38,061 nucleotides of DNA, taken from a virus. Below the pieces are notes generated by a model. The model was not told the DNA's origin. It saw only the letters and a program-made list of their open reading frames with translations, and made no database searches. The position numbers and the translations under genes are program-made. This document shows positions 30,084-37,155 of the stretch, in pieces. The DNA lies in IMG/VR virus record IMGVR_UViG_3300042291_000809, positions 1 through 38,061 of that record; one strand, 5' to 3'. Within the stretch, counting starts at the first letter, position 1, and every line of letters starts with the position of its first letter.

Positions 30084-32234
30084 ATGATTCCAAATTTTGA
30101 AGAAATATTATCAGAATTAAGTTATAGAATTCCGGAGGGTATAATTGATCTTACTAAACCACATCAGGTAAATGAACTGATTGAGATACTGAAAGAACAT
30201 AATATATCATCACCAACTACACTTGCTCAAAAAGCAACTCAATGGTTCACTTTATTAAAAGAGGATGATATTGTAAAAAACAAAAAAACAGGAAATATAT
30301 ATACGGTTAAAACTTTTAATCCGGATACGCACGTAAAACCAACACCGGCTGAAATAGATAAGGCAAAGGGTGATGGGGAAATAAAACCAGAACCTACACC
30401 AAATATTTTTGACAAACCAACTGAAAAGGATACCGATGCTGGTGAGACTTTAAGTTTGGATTCATTTTTAGATGGAATACCAGATACATCCAATACTATA
30501 AAGGGGAAAGATTCGGTAAAAGCAGGGGCAAACGCAATACTTAATCAGTTAGATAAATTTGCAAATGCACCAAATAATCCAAACGCGGATTCTCATAAAA
30601 AAACAAAATCATTAATTGATAAAATGTTTAATGGTGAATCATTGGGTGATGATGAAAAGGCGTTCTTATACCAATTTATTAGAATTGCAGAACCAACCGT
30701 AAACAATCCAAATTCTGCCAAATTTTATATTGCAAAAGAACCTAATAATTTTAAAGGAAATAAAAGGGCTAAGATTGAAATCGGTAGTAGAAGTGGTGGC
30801 ACACCTACGCTTGCTGCATTTAGAAAATTTACCGAAAAGGCTGGGTTATCACAAATGTCCGCATCTACGTTTGGTACAAAACTAACAACTGCAAACCAAA
30901 CATTTACTGGTGAAGATGGTAAGGTTAAGTTAATTATGGGTAAAGATGGAAACGAATGGACATCGGTTGTTAAGAATGAAAACGATATAGTAACTTCAAT
31001 AAACTTTGGTGATACTAAACTTACACGATTAGATTTAAATGACCCTAATATATCAGAAACAGAATTAAAATTAAGAGAGAGAAATAATCGTAATATGGAT
31101 GATTATTCCAGAGCAATTGAAAAGCGTGATTTGAAATTTATTGATATGGATGAGGGTGTAACACCTGATACTCCTGAAAATAGAGTTATTGTTATCAGAG
31201 GTGCATTAACTGGGATGGCAACTAGATTGAGAGAATTAGCTAACAAAAGTGGTACTAATGAGGAACGGGTTACAAATATTATAGATTCAATTGATACCTT
31301 TGCAGAAAGAAATCCAAACGAATCCCCACAAGAATGGTTTAAAGATTTAAACGCAGTAATGTCTTCAATTGCAAATGATGAAGGAGAGCCATCATTAAGA
31401 GAATCTTGGGCAAACTATGCAGAAGTATACGCGGCTATTGTAGCTATGCATGGCGGTGGTAATGGTACTGAAAATGGCGCATGTGCTTTATTACCGGAAA
31501 GTACAACATTGCAAACGGTTGATGTACTTACTATTAATACAAATGGTGTAGGTGAGAGGAGGATTGTAACATTGGATGGGAGGAGTGTTAAAAAAGGAGT
31601 AGGAGCACCTAGTGCCTTAACATCTAAAGCCGAAAAATCTACTTATAAAAATGATAAAGACGGTACTAAAAAGACATCTATTATAGAATTATCCAAATCG
31701 CACGATGATATATACCGTATGAAATTGGATGAACCAATTGAATCGCATACTGAATACCAAACCAAATATCGCAGTAATCTAATAGATACTGTTAGAGAAT
31801 TGGGAGTAAGTGGCGATTATATCACTACCATAGAAGATGCTCTTACAGAACCAAACAGAGGATGGGTATCTGTTGGTAAAGCACTTGCTCAAATAGAACT
31901 TCAAAGAACTAAAAAGAACATAGATGCTTCGGCAGAAACTATGAAAAAAATTCGTATGAGATTGGAAAGTTATTATTTATACAATAAATTGGCACACGAT
32001 GTATATAATACAAACGTAGATATTCAGGATTTTAGTAATGATAGTATATTATCACAATCAGATGATAGGGGTGGTACTCAATTAGTTAAAAATAAAGATA
32101 TTAAAATAGATTCATCGGATGGTGTTAATATTTTAGCCTATATTAAATCTGAATTTAATGTTGGGACATGGGGAGATGGTGGCAGGAGTGGAAACGCTGG
32201 AGCGGGTAGATTCCATAATGCACCTAAAAAATAG
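30084..32234 (+). CDS. Large hypothetical protein, possible virion-internal protein (716 aa)
   Basis: Starts MIPNFEEILSEL, again a short amphipathic helix ending in L-S-E. The segment at about 57-95 (EDDIVKNKKTGNIYTVKTFNPD) looks like a small beta motif followed by a Pro/Lys-rich linker to about residue 130. The remaining ~580 residues are mixed, with long helices (LRERNNRNMDDYSRAIEKRD, RGALTGMATRLRELANKS). The Gly/Ala/His-rich end, HGGGNGTENGACALLPES near residues 455-472, contains one Cys. No ADP-ribosyltransferase, protease or nuclease signature is evident to me, although a large protein ejected with DNA (compare T4 Alt) is the analogy suggested by position and N-terminus. Function unknown. 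Confidence 0.65.
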   Translation: MIPNFEEILSELSYRIPEGIIDLTKPHQVNELIEILKEHNISSPTTLAQKATQWFTLLKEDDIVKNKKTGNIYTVKTFNPDTHVKPTPAEIDKAKGDGEIKPEPTPNIFDKPTEKDTDAGETLSLDSFLDGIPDTSNTIKGKDSVKAGANAILNQLDKFANAPNNPNADSHKKTKSLIDKMFNGESLGDDEKAFLYQFIRIAEPTVNNPNSAKFYIAKEPNNFKGNKRAKIEIGSRSGGTPTLAAFRKFTEKAGLSQMSASTFGTKLTTANQTFTGEDGKVKLIMGKDGNEWTSVVKNENDIVTSINFGDTKLTRLDLNDPNISETELKLRERNNRNMDDYSRAIEKRDLKFIDMDEGVTPDTPENRVIVIRGALTGMATRLRELANKSGTNEERVTNIIDSIDTFAERNPNESPQEWFKDLNAVMSSIANDEGEPSLRESWANYAEVYAAIVAMHGGGNGTENGACALLPESTTLQTVDVLTINTNGVGERRIVTLDGRSVKKGVGAPSALTSKAEKSTYKNDKDGTKKTSIIELSKSHDDIYRMKLDEPIESHTEYQTKYRSNLIDTVRELGVSGDYITTIEDALTEPNRGWVSVGKALAQIELQRTKKNIDASAETMKKIRMRLESYYLYNKLAHDVYNTNVDIQDFSNDSILSQSDDRGGTQLVKNKDIKIDSSDGVNILAYIKSEFNVGTWGDGGRSGNAGAGRFHNAPKK

Positions 32235-32235
32235 T

Positions 32236-32257
32236 ATTCAAAAAAACACCTTTGAAT
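32236..32257 (+). terminator. Weak hairpin after the 716-aa gene (possible terminator)
   Basis: ATTCAAA (32236-32242) pairs with TTTGAAT (32251-32257) across an 8-nt loop. It lies 2 nt after the stop. It is followed only by an A/T mix rather than a clean T run. Confidence 0.3.
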
Positions 32258-32269
32258 TAAAATTTTATA

Positions 32270-32294
32270 CTTATTTAAGATTATATTAAATAAG
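32270..32294 (+). promoter_or_regulatory. Perfect 9-bp inverted repeat before the 32305 gene
   Basis: CTTATTTAA (32270-32278) and TTAAATAAG (32286-32294) flank a 7-nt loop and end 10 nt before ATG 32305. It overlaps a TACTTATT sequence (from 32268) that resembles the late element. It could be an operator or an mRNA hairpin near the start codon. Confidence 0.45.
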
Positions 32295-32304
32295 CTATAT
32301 TAAA

Positions 32305-32706
32305 ATGAATACACAACTATTGTGTCTGTTTACAACAAAAGGTCAAATAGATAATTCTTTAGATTTTATACTAAAAAACTATATATTACAGAATAACAAT
32401 ATCTTTGTTTTGCAGAGCAAGATAAATGATGACGAATTGTATATAACTTTTAATGTAGAAAAAGGTTCTGCACCAATTGATTCTGAATGGAAAACTATAC
32501 TTGTTCATAGAAAAAAACAATCCAACACTATATACACTATAAACGCCTTAAACGAAGTTATTAAATCAAAAACAGGCGGTCAAATTGATACTTCATTTCA
32601 AATAGATTGGGATGATTTTACCAATTGTATACTAACTACTTCAAATACTGGATACAGAATGATATCTACAAAGGTGTTCAAAACTATTAATACTCAAAAT
32701 TTGTAA
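32305..32706 (+). CDS. Hypothetical protein (133 aa)
   Basis: A 133-residue alpha/beta protein: LLCLFTTKGQIDNSLDFILK, then alternating strands (IFVLQSKINDDELYITFNV, KTILVHRKKQSNTIYTINA) and an end resembling a helix plus strand (GYRMISTKVFKTINT). The strand-helix order suggests a small ferredoxin-like or regulatory fold, but no family is recognised. It leads the DNA-metabolism block, and its final codons overlap the -33 box of the next promoter. Confidence 0.6.
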   Translation: MNTQLLCLFTTKGQIDNSLDFILKNYILQNNNIFVLQSKINDDELYITFNVEKGSAPIDSEWKTILVHRKKQSNTIYTINALNEVIKSKTGGQIDTSFQIDWDDFTNCILTTSNTGYRMISTKVFKTINTQNL

Positions 32707-32731
32707 TTTCAAAATATTATTCGTATATTTG
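32700..32731 (+). promoter_or_regulatory. Bacteroidetes-type promoter (TTTG-N20-TATATTTG)
   Basis: TTTG at 32700-32703, a 20-nt spacer, and TATATTTG at 32724-32731. The ATG at 32736 is only 4 nt after the -7 box, consistent with a leaderless or nearly leaderless transcript. Confidence 0.8.
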
Positions 32732-32735
32732 GTTT

Positions 32736-33065
32736 ATGCCAAAATACAAATTTACTCCAATTCAATTACATACCGATAAAGACGTTGATATATTCGAAAA
32801 AAACGAAATAGAAATATCAAAAGCAATTATCTATGGTATAGATTATGGTATCAAATACAAAAAACCGGTTGTTGATTTTGCAGAAATTGTATTAAAACAC
32901 GCATTCTACATAACCCTATCTATCGAAAGTTCTCAATTTGAAAATTTAATAGAGCAAAACCTACAAACTTTACTAAAATATGAAGAATATGAAATGTGTG
33001 CCTTATGTGTAAAATTGAAAAATAAATTAAAAAAACAAAGTGAAAAACCAAATAAACAGTTATGA
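32736..33065 (+). CDS. Hypothetical protein (109 aa)
   Basis: A 109-residue mostly helical protein (YGIDYGIKYKKPVVDFAEIVLKHAF, NLIEQNLQTLLKYEEYEMCALCVKLKNKL) ending in a Lys-rich tail. Two Cys close together (CALC) are not part of a recognisable zinc motif. The stop overlaps the next start (ATGA). It is expressed with the DUF1599 gene from the promoter directly in front of it. Function unknown. Confidence 0.65.
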   Translation: MPKYKFTPIQLHTDKDVDIFEKNEIEISKAIIYGIDYGIKYKKPVVDFAEIVLKHAFYITLSIESSQFENLIEQNLQTLLKYEEYEMCALCVKLKNKLKKQSEKPNKQL

Positions 33066-33415
33066 AAGAACAGAAAGAACAAACCGCAATTGAATATTGC
33101 GAAGAAACCTACCCACAAACGTGCGAAGAATTCAAAAACATTTTAGATGAAATGTATGTCACCTTTTGTAAAAAACAAAGAAACTACGGACCTGGGAACA
33201 TTTCAGTAGGAACTTCATTAGAAAGTAAAGATGATGTTAAGTTATCCCTAACTGGATTATGGTTCAGACTTAATGATAAAGTACAACGATTGAAACAATT
33301 GGTAGTATTAGGTCAACCTGATGAAGTAGGTGAATCAATACAGGACACATACGAAGATATCTCCGTATATGGCATAATTGCTCAAATAGTACAAAGAGGC
33401 AAGTGGGCAAAATAA
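33062..33415 (+). CDS. DUF1599-family protein (nucleotide-modification-associated, Nmad1-like)
   Basis: A 117-residue all-helical protein. The KKQRNYGPGNI turn, GLWFRLNDKVQRLKQL and ESIQDTYEDISVYGIIAQIVQ match the short DUF1599 pattern (K-x-x-x-Y-G...L...R-L-x-D-K-x-x-R-L...E-S-x-x-D-x-x-x-D-x-x-x-Y). This MazG-related group is named for its association with nucleotide modification in phages. The D-x-x-x-D pair (DTYED) could bind a metal. A role in nucleotide pool handling for modified DNA is inferred from the family name and the DNA-replication neighbours; no modifying enzyme is seen in this window. Confidence 0.75.
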   Translation: MKEQKEQTAIEYCEETYPQTCEEFKNILDEMYVTFCKKQRNYGPGNISVGTSLESKDDVKLSLTGLWFRLNDKVQRLKQLVVLGQPDEVGESIQDTYEDISVYGIIAQIVQRGKWAK

Positions 33416-33416
33416 A

Positions 33417-33448
33417 TTTGTTAATATCAAATAAATAACGTATATTTG
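33417..33448 (+). promoter_or_regulatory. Bacteroidetes-type promoter before the gp32 homologue (TTTG-N20-TATATTTG)
   Basis: TTTG at 33417-33420 lies 1 nt after the preceding stop, with a 20-nt spacer and TATATTTG at 33441-33448. Predicted +1 is near 33455, leaving a leader of about 90 nt, unlike the other two promoters of this type. Confidence 0.8.
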
Positions 33449-33464
33449 ATATAACAAAAGCAAA

Positions 33465-33504
33465 AAGGTTATATTTATTAGTAGGAATATTGCAATATAA
33501 CCTT
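33465..33504 (+). promoter_or_regulatory. Leader hairpin of the gp32-like gene
   Basis: A perfect 11-bp inverted repeat, AAGGTTATATT (33465-33475) with AATATAACCTT (33494-33504), with an 18-nt loop. It lies at the 5' end of the predicted leader, upstream of the A/T-rich TTAAAA repeats. Confidence 0.65.
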
Positions 33505-33543
33505 AAAACTTAAAAACAATTTATTAACATTTAAAACTTAAAA
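33503..33543 (+). repeat. TTAAAACTTAAAA direct repeats just before the gp32-like start codon
   Basis: The 13-nt sequence TTAAAACTTAAAA occurs at 33503-33515 and 33531-33543, giving four TTAAAA units in a G-free stretch ending 3 nt before ATG 33547. It is a candidate unstructured RNA binding site for the ssDNA-binding protein itself. Confidence 0.7.
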
Positions 33544-33546
33544 TTA

Positions 33547-34413
33547 ATGGACATTTCATTAGCATTAAAGAGATTTAGCTCTTTACAAAACAACACAAAA
33601 AAGTCTGACTCAATTTGGAAGCCAGCAAACGGTAAATCTCAAATCCGTTTAGTACCCTACAAATTTAATAAAGATAATCCTTTTATTGAATTGTATTTTC
33701 ACTACAACATTAACAACAAAACGTACTTGTCACCAATTTCATTTGGAAGACCTGACCCAATCGTAGAGTTTGCAGACAAACTTAAACGTACAGGCGATAC
33801 TGATGATTGGAAAGCAGGTAAGAAAATGGAGCCAAAATTAAGAACATTCGCACCAATCGTTGTTAGAGGTAAAGAAAATGAGGGTGTTAAATTTTGGGGA
33901 TTTGGTAAAACAGTTTATCAGGATATTTTGGGTTACATAGCCGATCCTGATTATGGGGATGTTACTGATCCAATCAGTGGTAGAGATATTGTATTAGAAG
34001 TTACCGCAGCGGAAGAGTCTGGTACATCATATCCAACAACAACAATTAGAGTAAAACCCGCCGTTTCTAAACTGCACGAAGATGCGACAACCGTTCAACA
34101 ACTATTGGAAGGACAAAAAGAAATTACTGAATTATATCAGGAATTATCTTACGCAGAATTAAAAGGTATTTTAGAAAATTGGTTAAATCCATCAGCAGGG
34201 GCACCGGATGAGGAATCAGTTGTAGCTGAATTAGCGGCAACTAAAACTCCAACACAACCTGTATCTACAACATCGGTTACAACCCCACAGTATGCGGCGA
34301 CAACTCCTACAACGGAATTAAAAGATGATTTACCGTGGGAAGATGACGCACCTAAAACATCTGCACCAAAAGATGATGTAGCATCGGCATTCGATGATTT
34401 ATTTAACAATTAA
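33547..34413 (+). CDS. Single-stranded DNA-binding protein (T4 gp32-like)
   Basis: A 288-residue protein, close to the length of T4 gp32 (301). The opening MDISLALKRFSSLQNNTKK is the basic, cooperativity-type N-terminus. The OB-fold core includes KSQIRLVPYKFNKDNPFIELYFHYN, RTFAPIVVRGKENEGVKFWGFGKTVYQDILGYIADPDYGDVTDP and the strand TTIRVKP. The C-terminus is acidic (DDLPWEDDAP...DDVASAFDDLFNN), the usual partner-binding tail. There is no Cys in the protein, so the zinc-binding loop of T4 gp32 is absent. The protein coats ssDNA during replication and recombination, and the gene is followed by uvsX. Its leader (33449-33546) has features of an autogenous translational operator. Confidence 0.92.
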   Translation: MDISLALKRFSSLQNNTKKSDSIWKPANGKSQIRLVPYKFNKDNPFIELYFHYNINNKTYLSPISFGRPDPIVEFADKLKRTGDTDDWKAGKKMEPKLRTFAPIVVRGKENEGVKFWGFGKTVYQDILGYIADPDYGDVTDPISGRDIVLEVTAAEESGTSYPTTTIRVKPAVSKLHEDATTVQQLLEGQKEITELYQELSYAELKGILENWLNPSAGAPDEESVVAELAATKTPTQPVSTTSVTTPQYAATTPTTELKDDLPWEDDAPKTSAPKDDVASAFDDLFNN

Positions 34414-34427
34414 TTAAAGCAGTTACG

Positions 34428-35534
34428 ATGGCAAAAAGAGAAGATGATTTGGCAAGTGTTCTTGCTGAATCATTAAATAAACAAAATAAGGATGGTAAGA
34501 TTGCGTATTTCCTAACAGATGAGGGAGGGGATGCACCAACAAATGTAAAAGATTGGTTATCGACCGGTAATGCAATGTTGGATGTGGCAATCTCTAATAG
34601 ACCTTATGGGGGTTTGCCAGTTGGTAGAATTGCAGAGATTACGGGTTTAGAGCAGAGTGGAAAATCTCTGCTCTCTGCCCATCTTTTAGCAGAAACCCAA
34701 AAGAAGGGTGGTGTTGCAGTACTAATTGATACAGAAACCGCAGTAAGTAGGGAATTTTTAGAAGCAATCGGAGTAGATATTTCAAAACTACTTTATGTTT
34801 CAGTTGATACCGTTGAAGGTATTTTTGAAGCGTGTGAAACAATTATTGAGCAGGTTAGAAAAGGTGATAAAGACCGATTAGTAACAATTGTAGTAGATTC
34901 GGTGGCAGCTGCATCAACTAAATTGGAATTGGAAGCCGATTATGATAAAGATGGATTTGCAACAGGTAAAGCTATTATCATTTCAAAAGCAATGAGAAAG
35001 ATTACCAATATGATTGGTAGACAATCTATCGCACTTATATTTACAAACCAATTAAGACAGAAAATGAACGCAATGTTTGGTGACCCCTGGACAACATCAG
35101 GTGGTAAAGCATTGGCATTCCATAGTTCAGTTAGATTGAGATTGAAGAATATGGGGCAATTGAAAGTTGGTGATAGAATTGTTGGTATTAAGGTTCGTAC
35201 GCAAGTTATTAAAAACAGAATGGGACCGCCACTAAGATGTGCAGATTTTGATATCTTCTTTGATAGAGGTATTGATAACTACGGAGGTTGGTTAGCAGTT
35301 ATGAAAGATAATAAAATTGTTAAACAGGCAGGTGCTTGGTATGAATACACTGATATAGAGAGTGGTGAAGTTATGAAGTTTCAATCTAAGGATTTTCCAA
35401 AGATGCTACAAAACGAAGTATTAAAAGACCAAATCTATCGTAGGATATGCGAAGAAACTATATTACAATATAAAATCAATTCGAATTCGGAAGAAGTTGA
35501 AGTTACAACGGACGAAACAAATGAGTCAGATTAA
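34428..35534 (+). CDS. uvsX: RecA-like recombinase (UvsX)
   Basis: A 368-residue protein. Walker A is Gly73-Leu-Glu-Gln-Ser-Gly78-Lys79-Ser80, and the Walker B-like strand is RLVTIVVDSVAAAS. TSGGKALAFHSSVRLRL is the conserved loop-2 region of RecA/UvsX, preceded by ALIFTNQLRQKMNAMFGDPW. The N-terminal region is short and the C-terminus acidic (EEVEVTTDETNESD). It lies 14 nt downstream of the gp32-like gene, with which UvsX cooperates in strand exchange and replication restart in T4. Its last 14 bases overlap the start of the 5'-3' exonuclease gene in another frame. Confidence 0.92.
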   Translation: MAKREDDLASVLAESLNKQNKDGKIAYFLTDEGGDAPTNVKDWLSTGNAMLDVAISNRPYGGLPVGRIAEITGLEQSGKSLLSAHLLAETQKKGGVAVLIDTETAVSREFLEAIGVDISKLLYVSVDTVEGIFEACETIIEQVRKGDKDRLVTIVVDSVAAASTKLELEADYDKDGFATGKAIIISKAMRKITNMIGRQSIALIFTNQLRQKMNAMFGDPWTTSGGKALAFHSSVRLRLKNMGQLKVGDRIVGIKVRTQVIKNRMGPPLRCADFDIFFDRGIDNYGGWLAVMKDNKIVKQAGAWYEYTDIESGEVMKFQSKDFPKMLQNEVLKDQIYRRICEETILQYKINSNSEEVEVTTDETNESD

Positions 35535-36579
35535 TAAAAAGTATTTAGATATACTAAAACAAATAGATAAGGAACACAATGAATTTGGAGATTTACACAG
35601 AAACTCTAAAACATTAGTTATTGATGGTCTTAATACTTTCATTCGTTCCTGGTCAACTGCACCAAATCTTAATGATAATGGTGACCACATTGGAGGAATA
35701 GTTGGTACTTTAAAAAGTATCGGCTACGCCATCCGAACCATCAACCCAACACGCGTTGTAATAGTTTTCGATGGAAAAGCTGGATCGCAAAGTAGAAAAG
35801 AAATCTACTCCGGATACAAATCTGAAAGAGGTAAGAACAAAATCAAAATGAGATTGAATCGAGCCGCATCCGTTGAAATGAATCCAGAAGAAGAGAGTGA
35901 ATCTATGAAACGGCAGATGTCCGCATTGGGTGATTTACTTTCAACTCTACCCGTTACAATTATGATATATGATGGGATAGAAGCCGATGATGCGATGGCA
36001 TATATTGCAACTACTTTACGAAAAGATGGCGAGAAAGTAGTAATTATGAGTTCTGATAAAGATTTCTTACAATTGATAAACAAAGATGTTAGTGTATATT
36101 CTCCATCAAAAAAGAAAATGTATACCATAAAAGAAGTAATTGAGGAATACGGATTTCATCCACATAATTTCATTAATTTCAGAATGATTGATGGTGATAA
36201 ATCCGATAATGTAGAAGGTATACCGGGATTGGGTATAAAAACTATTTTAAAAGCATTCCCAATACTTGTAGAAGAAACGGTACATACTACTGAATCTATG
36301 TTAGAGTACATTTCAACTTTACCAAAAAAATCAAAAGCACACGATTTATTTGAAAATAATTTGGAAATCTTAAAAAGAAATCGTAAATTGATGCAGTTAT
36401 CCGAACCATCATTTAGTGGAAATCTACGTATGAAAATTATGGATAGATATGATGAATCTACTCCAAAATTTGATAAACAGGGCTTTTTAAAAGTAGGATT
36501 AAAATATCGTATTTTGGATGGGTTTACAAATGTTACGGATTGGATGCAATCTACATTTGGTTATATTGCAAAGTTTTAA
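35521..36579 (+). CDS. 5'-3' exonuclease / flap endonuclease (T4 RNase H-like)
   Basis: I choose ATG 35521 (352 aa), which overlaps the uvsX stop by 14 nt. An in-frame TTG at 35497 would add eight residues of low-quality sequence. FEN-family acidic residues are in place: Asp35 (VIDGLN), the VVIVFDGKAGSQSRKEIYSGYK arch region, Glu154/Asp156/Asp157 (EADDAM), Asp179/Asp181 (SSDKDF) and Asp224/Asp226/Asp229 (DGDKSDN) leading into the helix-hairpin-helix NVEGIPGLGIKTILKAF. The enzyme removes RNA primers and flaps during lagging-strand replication. No polymerase domain is attached, as in T4 rnh. Confidence 0.9.
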   Translation: MSQINKKYLDILKQIDKEHNEFGDLHRNSKTLVIDGLNTFIRSWSTAPNLNDNGDHIGGIVGTLKSIGYAIRTINPTRVVIVFDGKAGSQSRKEIYSGYKSERGKNKIKMRLNRAASVEMNPEEESESMKRQMSALGDLLSTLPVTIMIYDGIEADDAMAYIATTLRKDGEKVVIMSSDKDFLQLINKDVSVYSPSKKKMYTIKEVIEEYGFHPHNFINFRMIDGDKSDNVEGIPGLGIKTILKAFPILVEETVHTTESMLEYISTLPKKSKAHDLFENNLEILKRNRKLMQLSEPSFSGNLRMKIMDRYDESTPKFDKQGFLKVGLKYRILDGFTNVTDWMQSTFGYIAKF

Positions 36580-36603
36580 ATAGTTAAATTAATAAAAACA
36601 GTT

Positions 36604-36909
36604 ATGGAAGAAGTATTAGTGAAACCGTTAGGTGATAGGGTATTATTATCTGAAACGGATGCTGGAGAGCAAAAAACTCCAAGTGGTATTATTATACCAG
36701 ATAGTGCAAAAACGGAAGATATTAAAACCGCTAAAGTGGTTGCAATCGGCTCTGGAATATACACCGCAAGTGGTACTTTGATACCAATGAGTGTATCAGT
36801 GAATGATATCGTAATGATACCACCATACCATCAAGGTACAGAGGTTAAATTAAATGGTAAAAAATACCTATTAATGCGAGAATCAGAAATATTAATGATT
36901 AAACAATAA
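36604..36909 (+). CDS. groES: GroES co-chaperonin (functional counterpart of T4 gp31)
   Basis: A 101-residue protein. The canonical GroES features are present: KPLGDRVLLSETDAGEQ, the mobile loop EQKTPSGIIIPDSAKTE that contacts GroEL, KVVAIGSGI, the DIVMIPPYHQGTEVKLNGKKY dome strands and the final LMRESEILMI. Similarity is to bacterial GroES and much closer than that of T4 gp31, suggesting acquisition from a cellular host. In T4-type phages the co-chaperonin is needed with host GroEL to fold the large major capsid protein. It sits in the replication block rather than with capsid genes, possibly for early expression. Confidence 0.93.
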   Translation: MEEVLVKPLGDRVLLSETDAGEQKTPSGIIIPDSAKTEDIKTAKVVAIGSGIYTASGTLIPMSVSVNDIVMIPPYHQGTEVKLNGKKYLLMRESEILMIKQ

Positions 36910-36922
36910 ATAAAAAAATCAC

Positions 36923-36927
36923 GGAGG
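36923..36927 (+). promoter_or_regulatory. Strong Shine-Dalgarno sequence GGAGG
   Basis: GGAGG lies 9 nt before ATG 36937. It is the only convincing ribosome binding site of this type that I see before any gene in the window. Confidence 0.7.
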
Positions 36928-36936
36928 AAACAAATT

Positions 36937-37155
36937 ATGCCAATGAAGTGTATTAAGTCAATAAAAGAAACCCCAAATACAAAATTGGGTACAATATTAA
37001 GAGTTAAAGATTTAGAAGCCGATGAAAAAGTAACCAAAGGTAATTGGCAATATATTCCTAAATCTGAATGGAAGGAATCAACTCGCAAATCAAAAAGCGA
37101 CCAAGCAGAGATTAAATCAAAAAAACAATCAAAGAAACAAAAAGCTGAAGCATAA
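36937..37155 (+). CDS. Small basic hypothetical protein (72 aa)
   Basis: A 72-residue protein with a compact N-terminal half (KCIKSIKETPNTKLGTILRVKDLEADEKVTKGNWQYIPKSEW), a likely small beta fold with one Cys. The Lys/Ser/Gln-rich tail (STRKSKSDQAEIKSKKQSKK) is probably disordered. The start is fixed by a GGAGG site. The stop overlaps the helicase start (TAATG). Its position directly before the replicative helicase suggests a replication accessory role, but no family is recognised. Confidence 0.7.
   Translation: MPMKCIKSIKETPNTKLGTILRVKDLEADEKVTKGNWQYIPKSEWKESTRKSKSDQAEIKSKKQSKKQKAEA

Noticed and set aside
35497-35520. TTG start for the 5'-3' exonuclease gene
   Set aside because: It adds eight residues without family support. 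ATG 35521 overlapping the uvsX stop is the simpler choice.
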